Assembly (NCBI RefSeq): GCF_000723165.1
Contig: NZ_HG322949.1
Span: 2,135,639-2,199,638, forward strand
Length of the DNA stretch: 64,000 nucleotides
Direction: 5' to 3'
Source of the DNA: Janthinobacterium agaricidamnosum NBRC 102515 = DSM 9628
Lineage (GTDB): Bacteria; Pseudomonadota; Gammaproteobacteria; Burkholderiales; Burkholderiaceae_D
Position numbers and translations under genes: made by a program. Positions 55,329 to 63,909 of this stretch are shown here, piece by piece. The notes below the pieces were generated by a model. That model was not told the DNA's origin. It saw only the letters and a list, made by a program, of their open reading frames with translations, and ran no database searches. Position 1 is the stretch's first letter. Each line of letters begins with the position of its first letter.

Positions 55329-56435
55329 ATGGACTTGTTCAAATGGCCGGCGCGCCGCCGCGGCAAGCTGAATGCCGGCGCCGGCGCGGCGCTGGGAAGC
55401 AGCCTGGTCGCGCTGCGCCTGGAACCCGGCGATCCGGCGCCGGCCGGCAGCCTGGTCGTCATTTTCGATGACGGCGGCCGCGCGCGCCGCAGCGCCGCGG
55501 CCCGCATCAGGCGCGGCGCCGATGACACCGTCTATTGCTACCATCCCGGCCCGTACTGCATCGACCTGACGCCATTCGCGGCGGCGCCGGAAACCGGCTT
55601 GCGCCTGCATTTTGCGATCGATGCGTCCGACCCGCGCGTCACGCAGCAGCGTTTCGACCTGTATCTGTACTGCGAAGCGGCGCGGCAACTGGCTTTGCCT
55701 GACTTCGGCGCGGCGCTGCAGGCGGCGCTGCAACTGGAACTGGCGCAGGGCAACCTGGAACTGCCGCCGTGTACCTCGCTCGATGAATGGCATGCCTTCC
55801 GCGCCGGCCTGAACCAGCTGTTCTATACCCGCTTCGGCATTACCGTCGACGATTGCCTGCCGGTCGACCTGGGCCAGCAAGTCGATTTTACGCGCTTGCT
55901 GGCATTGCGGGTCCAGGCCGCCGCCGCGCCGGCGCCGGCGCTTGCGCCTTTGGCGGGCTTGTCGCCAGCCGTCGCTGCGGCTGCCGTCCAGCCCGAACCG
56001 GGCGACGCCAGGTCGCTGCGCCGGCTGTTCCTGGAATTGCCGGCCGCCTGCTGCACCTTGCGCCAGGTGCCGCTGCCGGTCGGCCAGGAACTGTTCCAGG
56101 CGCAGCGCCGGCTATTGCAGCGGCTCGACCTGATTTATGCCGGCATCGGCAGCATGCCGTCGCTGGCCTGGGCCGCGCCCGACCAGCCGCTGGATGCGCG
56201 CCAGCGGGCGCGCCGCAGCCATGAAAGCGCGGCCGCGGTGCGCGCGCTGGATGAAGCCTGGGCCTTGCTGGCGCGTTTCCAGCTGGCCGCGATCGCCCAA
56301 TTGCCGGGCTTGTTCGACGATGCCGACCGCATCCTGTCGAACCTGGAACACCACCTGGCGCAACGGCGCCTGGCGTTCGCGCCTTTGGAAACTGAACTTG
56401 ACGATGAGCGCGATGAACGCCGGGAGCCGAGATGA
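55329..56435 (+). CDS. Divergent SPFH-like protein of the kinase cluster
   Basis: A 368-residue protein. Residues ~25-200 follow an SPFH/band-7-like order: beta-rich N-terminal strands (SLVVIFDDGGRA, TVYCYHPGPYCIDLTPF, QQRFDLYLYCEA), then a helix (DFGAALQAALQLELAQ), then FYTRFGITVDDCLPVDL, which parallels QFGLAVSQVDTLRLR in the SPFH protein of the same cluster. The C-terminal half is helical. The relationship to SPFH is inferred from this layout and not from a family match. It starts with an ATG one base after the previous stop and overlaps the next gene by 4 bp (ATGA), so coupling is likely. Confidence 0.6.
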   Translation: MDLFKWPARRRGKLNAGAGAALGSSLVALRLEPGDPAPAGSLVVIFDDGGRARRSAAARIRRGADDTVYCYHPGPYCIDLTPFAAAPETGLRLHFAIDASDPRVTQQRFDLYLYCEAARQLALPDFGAALQAALQLELAQGNLELPPCTSLDEWHAFRAGLNQLFYTRFGITVDDCLPVDLGQQVDFTRLLALRVQAAAAPAPALAPLAGLSPAVAAAAVQPEPGDARSLRRLFLELPAACCTLRQVPLPVGQELFQAQRRLLQRLDLIYAGIGSMPSLAWAAPDQPLDARQRARRSHESAAAVRALDEAWALLARFQLAAIAQLPGLFDDADRILSNLEHHLAQRRLAFAPLETELDDERDERREPR

Positions 56436-57517
56436 GCAAGCTGAACATTACCTTGCCGTCCAGCGCGCAATGCCGCTGCCTGTTGCCGGACGGCCGGCTG
56501 CTGACCGTCACGGCCACCCGTCGCCCGCGCGCCGGCCGGGCCGACGTCAAGTGCGTGGCGGCCGGCGCGCCGGCCTTGTGCGAGCGGATGCAGGAAGTGG
56601 TGCGGCTGGCGCGCCATACCGAGTCGCGTTTCGATAGCCGCGACCAGGTCGTGCTGAGTGTCGATGCGCTGCCGCGCGACGATCAGCGCGACTGGGAACT
56701 GGCGGCCGTGCTGGCCGACCGCATGGTGCGCGGCGAATACCGGGCGGCCCGGCCGCTGGTGTATGCACAAGGCTGGTCGGACGCCTGGCACCTGGGGCAA
56801 GTCAGCGGCGCGCCGGATGCGGCAAGCACGGCGTTGCGCGCGCGGCTGTCGCAGGACGGCGTTTTTTTTGCGGTGCTGGGCGGCGACAGCGGGCCGGCGC
56901 CGGCCGGCGATTATCTGTGCCTGTCGCACCTGGGCGGCTTGAGCGGCCATGCCGATCCGTCGGCCGGCGTATCCAGCGCGCGCGCCTGGTTCCCGCTGCA
57001 TAGCGGCGGTGTCAACGACAGCCTCGGCTGGGTCGAAGTCAGCGTCCATCCGCTAGAGGCGGCCGCGGCCGACGAAGAGGACACCATCGCCGTGCCGGGA
57101 CTGGATGCCAGCGGCCAGCTGGCGGTGCGTCAGGCGCTGGCCGGCGCGCGCCATTTCGACGGACGCGGACTGGGCCGCTGGCGCAGCGTGGTGCGTTTCG
57201 GACCAGGCCGCTTCCAGGGCAATTCCTACGAACTGGCGCTGGTGATGGCCGACCGGCTGGCGCGTGGCCGCGATTTCGTGCCGCGCGGCCGGCTGATCGC
57301 CAGCGGCTGTTCCAGCGCCTGGCATGCGGGCCGGGTCGACAGCGTCGAAGGGCGCGCCCCGAAACGGCAATTGATCTTGAACCAGGCGGTGGCCGGCGAC
57401 CGGGTGCTGCTGCCGAAAGCGTGGCTGGAAGAGGGCGCCGAAGCGGCCGCGTTTGGCGCGGCGTTGAAGGAGAAAGGCGCGTCGGTGGGGTGGATCACGC
57501 ATATCGGACTCATCTAA
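56432..57517 (+). CDS. Lon-protease-like domain protein with internal duplication
   Basis: A 361-residue protein that reads as two related halves. In each, a strand is followed by WELAAVLADRMVRGEY or YELALVMADRLARGRD, then a Gly-rich strand. This order matches the S16 Lon/ComM/RadA-type fold. In the second half Ser265 lies in QGNSYELA and Lys311 in GRAPKRQL, 46 residues apart, close to the 43 between the Lon Ser and Lys. The first half has Asp where Ser265 lies, so it should be inactive. There is no ATPase domain. It overlaps the SPFH-like gene by 4 bp. Proteolytic activity is inference. Confidence 0.58.
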   Translation: MSKLNITLPSSAQCRCLLPDGRLLTVTATRRPRAGRADVKCVAAGAPALCERMQEVVRLARHTESRFDSRDQVVLSVDALPRDDQRDWELAAVLADRMVRGEYRAARPLVYAQGWSDAWHLGQVSGAPDAASTALRARLSQDGVFFAVLGGDSGPAPAGDYLCLSHLGGLSGHADPSAGVSSARAWFPLHSGGVNDSLGWVEVSVHPLEAAAADEEDTIAVPGLDASGQLAVRQALAGARHFDGRGLGRWRSVVRFGPGRFQGNSYELALVMADRLARGRDFVPRGRLIASGCSSAWHAGRVDSVEGRAPKRQLILNQAVAGDRVLLPKAWLEEGAEAAAFGAALKEKGASVGWITHIGLI

Positions 57518-57648
57518 TGCCGGGGATGCGCCGGGGGGGGCGGTGAAAATGCCGTTAGTATGTCTTGCGCGCAATTCTGTTGCGCCCCTGCTAAAATCGG
57601 ATGAAAGACGGCGCGCCCGGACAAAAATATTATCATCAGGAGTGTGAC

Positions 57649-59955
57649 ATGTTCCAAATGTTTGGTTTTGGCGGCGCTAAATGCCCGCGTTGCGAACACA
57701 AGATGGGCGACGCCTCGGGTTATTGCGCCGCCTGCGGCCTGACTTTGGGCGCGCCCCGCAATGAGCCGGTGCTGCGCGATAACCGCTGGATACCCGCCGA
57801 CGACGAGCTGGCGGTGTTTTTCGGCGTGCGCCAGCTGTCGGGCATCTTCACCAAGACCTTGCGCGTGCCGGCCACCACCCGCGCCTACATCCTGCAAACC
57901 GACAAGGTCACCGAAGTGCCGCAGGGCGAATATGAAATCGAGGGATTTTTCACGCGCCTGAACCACTTGCTGCGCAACGGCCATGCCGAAATCCTGATCA
58001 CGCGCACCGGCGCGCTGCCGGTCGAGTTCGATTTCTCCAGCCTGGCCACCAGCGAACACTTGCAAGTGTCGGCCACGTTTACCGTCAGCGTACAGATCGA
58101 CAATGTCAGCGCCTTCGCGCGTTATTTCATGACCACGCCCGGCACCGTGACGAGCGGCCACCTGCACGATTTGCTGGCGCCGTCGGTGCGCCAGATCGCC
58201 GCCGAATTCATCGGCAGCCGGGCGATCCGCGACATGGCGGCCAATAGCGAGCTGCGCCCGCAACTGGATGAACGCCTGCAGGCGGCGCTGAAACAGCGCC
58301 TGGCCCAGTTCGGGCTGGCCGTGTCGCAGGTCGACACGCTGCGCCTGCGCCACGATAAATTCGACGCCAACCGCGAACGCATCGGCACGCTGTGGCTGGT
58401 GGCCGACGAAGGCCAGGTGCAGCTGGAGCACACCAAACAGCTCGACCAGTTGTATGACGAGCGCGAATGGCAAGCCATCTGGCGCGAAGAGCAGAATGCG
58501 CGGCTGGGCTACCGGCGCGCCGAATTGCGCCAGGACGCCGGCATCGACAAGGCCGAACTGGCGCAGCAGGAAGCCGAGCGGGTGCAGGCGATCCGGGCGC
58601 GCCAGGTCGACCTGTACGGCCGCATCCTCGAATCGAAGTCGCGCAAGCAGGCGCTCGACCGCGGCGCCGGCGACACGCTGGCCGCGCTGGAACATGAAAT
58701 GGCGAAACAGGGCGCGCAGCGGGCCGATGAGGCCGCCGAATGGGAGCATGTGCGGGCGCTGGCCGGCATCAAGATGCATACCGAGCTGGAACTGTCGCAG
58801 CAAACCGGGCGCGAACAGATGCAGCTGGCGCAGCAGCGTTTTACGCACCAGGTGCATTTGCAATCGATCAGCCAGCAAATCGAACGCGCGCTGGCGATCG
58901 AGGACGAGGCCAACCGGCGCGCCCAGTTTACCCGGCTGCGCCAGTCGCAAGCGGAGGCGGCGCAGCGCGAAGCGCAAATGGAAGCGGAACACCACCAGGC
59001 GCTGTGGCAAGGCGTCACGCTGGCCAACGCGGCGCGCAAGCGCGAGGCCGAGCGGGTCCAGGAATGGCAAGACCAGCAGCAATTGATGCACCAGCGCGAG
59101 GCGTTGCGGGCCGAAGCCGTCAAGGAGGGCGCGGCGCAGATCCAGTCGGCCGAGGTCAGCGAAAAGATCGCCGGGATGCGCCGCGCCGGCGGCCAGGCCG
59201 AAGCGATCGCCCAGTATGAAAAGCTGTTGCGCACCATCGAGGCGGACGGCATCCAGGCCCGCCAGCTGCAGCAAAACGCGCACCAGGCGCAGCTGGACCA
59301 ACTGGCCATCGACGAACAGCGCCACAAGCTGAAACAGCAAGAGCAGGAAGCGCAGTGGCAGCGCGAATTGCAAGGCATCGCGTCAGCCCGCGAGCAGGAT
59401 TATGCGCGCTGGAAGGGCGAGTACGAGACGCTGGTGGCGCAGCAGGCGCACAGCGCCGAACTGGCGCGCATCGCGATCGAACGCATCGGCGTCATCGGCG
59501 GCTTGAGCGACACCGCCAAGGTGGCGCTGGCCGACGCGCCGAATGCGCAGGCGCTGGTCGAGGTATTGAAGACCCAGGCCCATGCCGGCATGAGCGCGCA
59601 GCAAATCCAGGCGCTGGCGGCGCTGGCCGCGGCCGAGCACAGCATCGCGCCGGCCGACGCGATCCGCATGGCGCATGAACGGGTGCTGGAAGAGCGCGCC
59701 CACATGGAGGCGCAGGCCGACAAGGACCGGCGCCACCAGCTCGATTTGCTGAACCTGCAAAACGACGTCAACAAGCATGCGCTGTCGGCCCAGGCGCAAC
59801 TGGCGGCGGGCGTGGCCCAGGCCGGCGGCGTGCATCACCATCATGGCGCGCCGGCGCCGGCGGCCGTGCAACAGTGCGGCAACGGCCATCCGCTGCGGGC
59901 CGGCCATGAAAACGATCGCTTCTGCGCCGTCTGCGGCGTGCCGCTGCACCCTTGA
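57649..59955 (+). CDS. SPFH domain protein with zinc ribbons and long coiled coil
   Basis: A 768-residue protein. An N-terminal zinc ribbon (C12-x2-C15 and C26-x2-C29) is followed by an SPFH/band-7 domain (about 50-270; HLQVSATFTVSVQIDN, RDMAANSELRPQLDERLQAALKQRLAQFGLAV), a ~400-residue coiled coil (about 280-720) and a C-terminal zinc ribbon (C743 with His, then C759-x2-C762) after an HHHHG stretch. SPFH proteins oligomerise on membranes as scaffolds. No membrane helix is visible, so attachment may be by partners. The ATG at 57649 has AGGAG upstream; 131 bp separate it from the previous gene and may hold a promoter. Confidence 0.85.
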   Translation: MFQMFGFGGAKCPRCEHKMGDASGYCAACGLTLGAPRNEPVLRDNRWIPADDELAVFFGVRQLSGIFTKTLRVPATTRAYILQTDKVTEVPQGEYEIEGFFTRLNHLLRNGHAEILITRTGALPVEFDFSSLATSEHLQVSATFTVSVQIDNVSAFARYFMTTPGTVTSGHLHDLLAPSVRQIAAEFIGSRAIRDMAANSELRPQLDERLQAALKQRLAQFGLAVSQVDTLRLRHDKFDANRERIGTLWLVADEGQVQLEHTKQLDQLYDEREWQAIWREEQNARLGYRRAELRQDAGIDKAELAQQEAERVQAIRARQVDLYGRILESKSRKQALDRGAGDTLAALEHEMAKQGAQRADEAAEWEHVRALAGIKMHTELELSQQTGREQMQLAQQRFTHQVHLQSISQQIERALAIEDEANRRAQFTRLRQSQAEAAQREAQMEAEHHQALWQGVTLANAARKREAERVQEWQDQQQLMHQREALRAEAVKEGAAQIQSAEVSEKIAGMRRAGGQAEAIAQYEKLLRTIEADGIQARQLQQNAHQAQLDQLAIDEQRHKLKQQEQEAQWQRELQGIASAREQDYARWKGEYETLVAQQAHSAELARIAIERIGVIGGLSDTAKVALADAPNAQALVEVLKTQAHAGMSAQQIQALAALAAAEHSIAPADAIRMAHERVLEERAHMEAQADKDRRHQLDLLNLQNDVNKHALSAQAQLAAGVAQAGGVHHHHGAPAPAAVQQCGNGHPLRAGHENDRFCAVCGVPLHP

Positions 59956-59977
59956 AGAAAGCGCCAGACTAGCTTAG

Positions 59978-62256
59978 ATGATGCAAACAGCAAGAGACAA
60001 GATCCGCGAACTGCGCGCCCTGCATGACGATGGGCTGCTCAGCGAGCAGGAATTCGACAGCCGCAAGAACGCCATCCTCGACGCCGAGTACGCGCCGCCG
60101 GGCGGCTCGCCGGTGCCGCCCGCGGCGCAGGTCCCGCCGCGCCAGGGCACCGAGCTGGGCTTCATGGCGGGCCAGGAAATCGGCCCGCAAAACCGCCGCT
60201 ACCGGCTCGAGCGGCTGATCGCGATGGGCGGCATGGGACAGGTGTGGCAAGCGACCGACCTGGCCACCCACGCCGAATTGGGCAGCAGCGAAATGGTGGC
60301 GCTGAAAATCCTGCCGCCGCAGCTGACGTCGAGCGCGACCCACGCCAAGCTGCTGATCGAGGAAGCCACCCAGGCCCGCAAGCTGGCGCATGAAAACATC
60401 GTCCGCGTCTATGAATGGGCGCAGGATCCGGCCACGGCCAGCTATTTCATCATCATGGAATGCCTGGAAGGCGAAGACCTCGACAGCTACCTGTCCAGGC
60501 AAGGGCCGCTGGCCCTGGAAAAGGTGCTGCAATTGCTGCATCCGGTGGCCGATGCGCTGTCGTATGCGTGGGAAAAGCACAAGCTGGTGCACCGCGACAT
60601 CAAGCCCGGCAATGTCTTCCTGACCCGCCACGGCGAAATCAAGCTGCTCGATTACGGCATCGCTTCGCGGGTGCGCAACGCCGGCAGCAGCCTGGGGCTG
60701 CAAACGCCGAACGCCGGCACCGAAGGCTACCGCGCGCCGGAAGCCGGCACCCATCAGCGCCAGCCCAGCCCGAGGCTGGACGTGTACGCGGTGGCGGTGA
60801 TGATTTACCAGATGCTGGAAGGGCGCATGCCGTTCGATGCAAGCCGCGGCGCCGGGCATTTGCCGTCGGCGCCGATGGGCTTGAACGCGGCCCAGTGGCA
60901 AGTGCTGCAAAACGGGTTTTCGATGACGCCGGAATTGCGCCAGCAATCGGTGCAGGCGCTGCTGGAAAGCCTGGAGCGCGCGGCCGGCCCGTCCGAGGCG
61001 GAGCTGGTCGAACAGGCGCGGCTGGCGCGCCAGCAGGAAGAGCACATCCGCAAGGAAGCGGCGCTGGAAGCGGAAAAAACCGCTTGCTGGAACAAAAGCG
61101 CCTGGAAGAACAGGTATTGCGCCGCAAGGCCGAGGTGCAGGCGGCGGCGCTGGAAAAACAGCGCCTGGACAGCGTGCGCAAGGAACAGGAAGCCAGGCGC
61201 CAGCTGGAAGCCGAAGAGGCGCGCAAGCAGCGCAAGGAAACCTTGCGCCAGCAATTGCGCGCGCGGCGCGAAGCCGACGCCGCCAGCGCGCTGCAAGCGC
61301 ACCAGGAATTGCAGCGCAAGGCCTTGCAAGTGAAGGCCGAGGCGGCGTACCGCGCCGAGCAGGAACGGGCGCGCAAGGAGCAGGCCGACCGCGCGGCGGC
61401 CGAAGCGGCGCAGGCCGCCGATGGCGGCCCGGTGGCCGACGCCAACGGCGTGCTGCAAGATCCGTTTATCGACCAGAGCGGCGCCGGACCGGAACTGGTG
61501 CTGATCCCCAGCGGCCGTTTCCAGATGGGTTCGCCGGAAGCCGAACGCAAGATCGCGATGGACGCCGGTTCGCAAAAGACCTGGCTGGACCGCGAAACGC
61601 CGCAGCACTGGGTCGGCATCGAGTATGCGTTTGCGCTGGGCCGGCACCCGGTCAGCGTCGGCCAGTGGCGCGCGTTCGCGCGCGACACCCACTGGGTCTC
61701 GTATTCCGACGTCGACTGGGATCGCCCGGGTTTCGCGCAAACCGACGAGCATCCGGTGGTCGGCATCAGCTGGAACGACGCGCAACTGTACCTGCGCTGG
61801 CTGAGCGGAAAAACCGGCCAGCTGTACCGCTTGCCGAGCGAAGCCGAATGGGAATACGCGTGCCGCGCCGGCACCCGCGGCGCCTTCAGTTTCGGCGACA
61901 CCATCAGCACCGAGCAGGCCAATTACGACGGCAACTACACCTACAACGGCGGCCCGCGCGGCATCTACCGCGACGGCACCACCAAGGCCGGCGAATTCCC
62001 GCCGAATCCGTGGGGGTTGTTCGACATGCACGGCAACGTCTGGGAATGGGTGCAGGACGTGGTGCACGATAACTACGAAGGCGCGCCGGCCGACGGCAGC
62101 GCGTGGGAAGAGGGCGGCGACCCGAGCCGGCGCATGCTGCGCGGCGGTTCCTGGCTGTACAACCCGCGCTACCTGCGCTCGGCGCTGCGCAATGGGTTTT
62201 CTGCCGTGCTGAGCAACGACATTGTCGGTTTCCGCGTGGTACGCAAGCTGGAGTAG
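59978..62256 (+). pseudogene. SHOCT-Ser/Thr kinase-coiled coil-FGE-like protein, split by a -1 frameshift
   Basis: Two overlapping frames encode one modular protein of about 759 residues. The first runs from ATG 59978 to a stop at 61333. Residues ~7-35 are a SHOCT domain (IRELRALHDDGLLSEQEFD), then a Hanks-type kinase (~77-330) with G84-GMGQV, Lys110, H205-R-D207, a DYG at 225 and APE. It is in frame to the A6 tract at 61074-61079. A -1 shift there enters the second frame: coiled coil, then an FGE/SUMF1-type domain to 62256 (LVLIPSGRFQMGSP, LPSEAEWEYACRAGT, GLFDMHGNVWEWVQD, MLRGGSW, GFRVV). The two C-terminal catalytic Cys of true FGE are absent (YLRSALRNGFS). One extra A would restore the frame, so this may be a sequencing error, a fresh mutation or slippage. 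Start at 59978 or 59981. The gene follows the SPFH gene by 22 bp. Confidence 0.82.
61074..61079 (+). other. A6 tract at the kinase/FGE frame junction
   Basis: The zero frame reads GAA AAA ACC across this tract. A Lys tRNA on AAA can slip back one base and continue AAC CGC TTG, entering the coiled-coil/FGE frame. It is not a perfect X-XXY-YYZ heptamer, and no downstream pseudoknot was identified. An A7 tract would give the fused frame directly. Confidence 0.7.
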
Positions 62257-62321
62257 CGTCTCTACGCTATTGCCGCAAACAGTGTACATTGACGTTTTCC
62301 ACTTTTGTCACAGGGAGCGTC

Positions 62322-63194
62322 ATGGCCATCATCAAGGGACATGAAAAAGACCTCGGCGGCGGCTTCAAGGTGCGCCGCTTCTTGCCGGCGGCCGTCAAGC
62401 AGGCGGTCGGGCCATTCATTTTCTTCGACCATTTCGGCCCGATCGACGTGGCGCCCGGCGCCAATCACGATGTGCGGCCGCATCCGCATATCGGGCTGGC
62501 CACGGTGACCTATCTGTTCGAAGGGGCAATCGATCACCGCGACAGCATCGGTTCGTTCCAGCGCATCGAGCCGGGCGCGATCAACTGGATGACGGCGGGG
62601 CGCGGCATCGTCCATTCCGAACGCACGCCGCCCGACCTGGCCGATGCGCCGCACCGCAGCCACGGCTTGCAGTTATGGGCCGCCTTGCCGCTCCAGCATG
62701 AAGAGGACGCGCCGAGTTTTACCCATACGCCGCAAGCCGCACTTCCGCTGGTCGAGATCGATGGCGGCAAGGGCAGCGTCAGGGTCTTGATCGGCAGCGC
62801 CTTCGGCCGCACGTCGCCGGTCGCTACCTACATGGAAACGCTGTACCTGGACATCAAATTGGCCGCCGGCCAGTCGCTGGCGCTGGCCGGCTTGCCGGCC
62901 GAGGCGGCGCTCTATCCGATCAGCGGCGCGCTCGAAATCGACGGCGTTCCGCTGCAATTGCATACCATGGCCTTGCTCGACAGCGGCAGCACGCCGCTGG
63001 TGCAGGCGTCGGGCGACGCGCAATTCGTCGTGATCGGCGGCGCCGCGCTGGACGGGCACCGCTACATCTTCTGGAACTTCGTTTCATCGAGCAAGGAGCG
63101 CATCGCCCGCGCCGCCGACGACTGGAGCGCGCAAGCGATGGGACAGGTGCCGGGCGAAACCGAGTTCATCGCGCTGCCCAGGCCGCCGCGTTAA
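62322..63194 (+). CDS. Pirin family protein
   Basis: A 290-residue bicupin pirin. FIFFDHFGPIDV, then VRPHPHIGLATVTYLFEG with the metal-binding His pair and WMTAGRGIVHSERTP are conserved; the C-terminal cupin and the WNFVSSSKERI tail are typical. The ATG at 62322 has AGGGAG upstream; codons further 5' overlap the FGE gene and are rejected. It is a paralogue of the pirin at 14444 but shares only the family pattern. It lies 65 bp after the kinase-FGE gene and is probably not part of that cluster. Confidence 0.9.
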   Translation: MAIIKGHEKDLGGGFKVRRFLPAAVKQAVGPFIFFDHFGPIDVAPGANHDVRPHPHIGLATVTYLFEGAIDHRDSIGSFQRIEPGAINWMTAGRGIVHSERTPPDLADAPHRSHGLQLWAALPLQHEEDAPSFTHTPQAALPLVEIDGGKGSVRVLIGSAFGRTSPVATYMETLYLDIKLAAGQSLALAGLPAEAALYPISGALEIDGVPLQLHTMALLDSGSTPLVQASGDAQFVVIGGAALDGHRYIFWNFVSSSKERIARAADDWSAQAMGQVPGETEFIALPRPPR

Positions 63195-63208
63195 CGCGCG
63201 CGAGGAGA

Positions 63209-63778
63209 TCAGCTTTTTTTAAAGAACTGCATGATTTCCTTGCGCGGGATCGCCGACCAGACCGGCAGCGTCTTGACGAAGGCAATCGTCTTCAAGGCGT
63301 GGATATTGCGGAAGAAGACATGGTCGGCGACGATGCCGGCGCTGAGCCAGGACGCGGTGACGACGATGATGTCGTAGCGTCCGCTCTTCCACCATTTCAG
63401 CGAATGGCGCCGCACGATCCACGGCACGCCGAGCGGATTGGGCCAGTCTGCCAGCAAATGCATGATGCCGCCGGCGGCGAAGCCGAACGCCAGCGGTGCC
63501 CAGAAGTGCAGCCGCAGCATCATGTAGGAATACACCAGCAGCGCGATCCACGCGATGCCCCAGTGGGTCCAGGTGCGGTGCGTGATCCACAGCTTGTGGC
63601 CGCGCGACCACCATGCGACTTCCAGCCAGTCCGGCGCGGTTCCGCCGAGCACGCCCATGGCGAAGGAGAGGAAACTCAGGAGATGAAACGGGCCGCCCGC
63701 GTCCGCCTGCTCCACCAGGGTAGCGGCGATCACGCCGGCAGCCCATCCGGTCGCATGATGCGCTTTGTTGGAAGCCAT
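63209..63778 (-). CDS. Metal-dependent membrane hydrolase, YdjM family
   Basis: A 189-residue inner-membrane protein. The His/Asp pattern of the LexA-binding, inner-membrane-associated hydrolase family is visible: NKAHHATGWAAG, GTAPDWLEVAWW, HRTWTHWG and GGIMHLLADWPNP. About four membrane helices. The substrate is unknown; YdjM of E. coli is SOS-associated, but nothing here shows a LexA box that I can support. Confidence 0.88.
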   Translation of the reverse strand: MASNKAHHATGWAAGVIAATLVEQADAGGPFHLLSFLSFAMGVLGGTAPDWLEVAWWSRGHKLWITHRTWTHWGIAWIALLVYSYMMLRLHFWAPLAFGFAAGGIMHLLADWPNPLGVPWIVRRHSLKWWKSGRYDIIVVTASWLSAGIVADHVFFRNIHALKTIAFVKTLPVWSAIPRKEIMQFFKKS

Positions 63779-63909
63779 AGGAAAGCATGGAATGCCAACT
63801 TGGCACCCTTGAAATATTGAGTGAAAATAACTGGATGAATATACAGTATTTTACGACTTGCCGGGGAAGTATCGAGAGCGATTAGCCCAATATTGTGCAA
63901 GTCTCTTTT

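Noticed and set aside
57514..59373. A 619-codon antisense frame opposite the SPFH gene
   Set aside because: Leu/Arg/Gln-rich mirror of the coiled coil; no start signal or family.
59978..62256. A diversity-generating retroelement acting on the FGE-like domain
   Set aside because: C-type-lectin/FGE folds are common targets, but no reverse transcriptase, template repeat or variable repeat is seen nearby.
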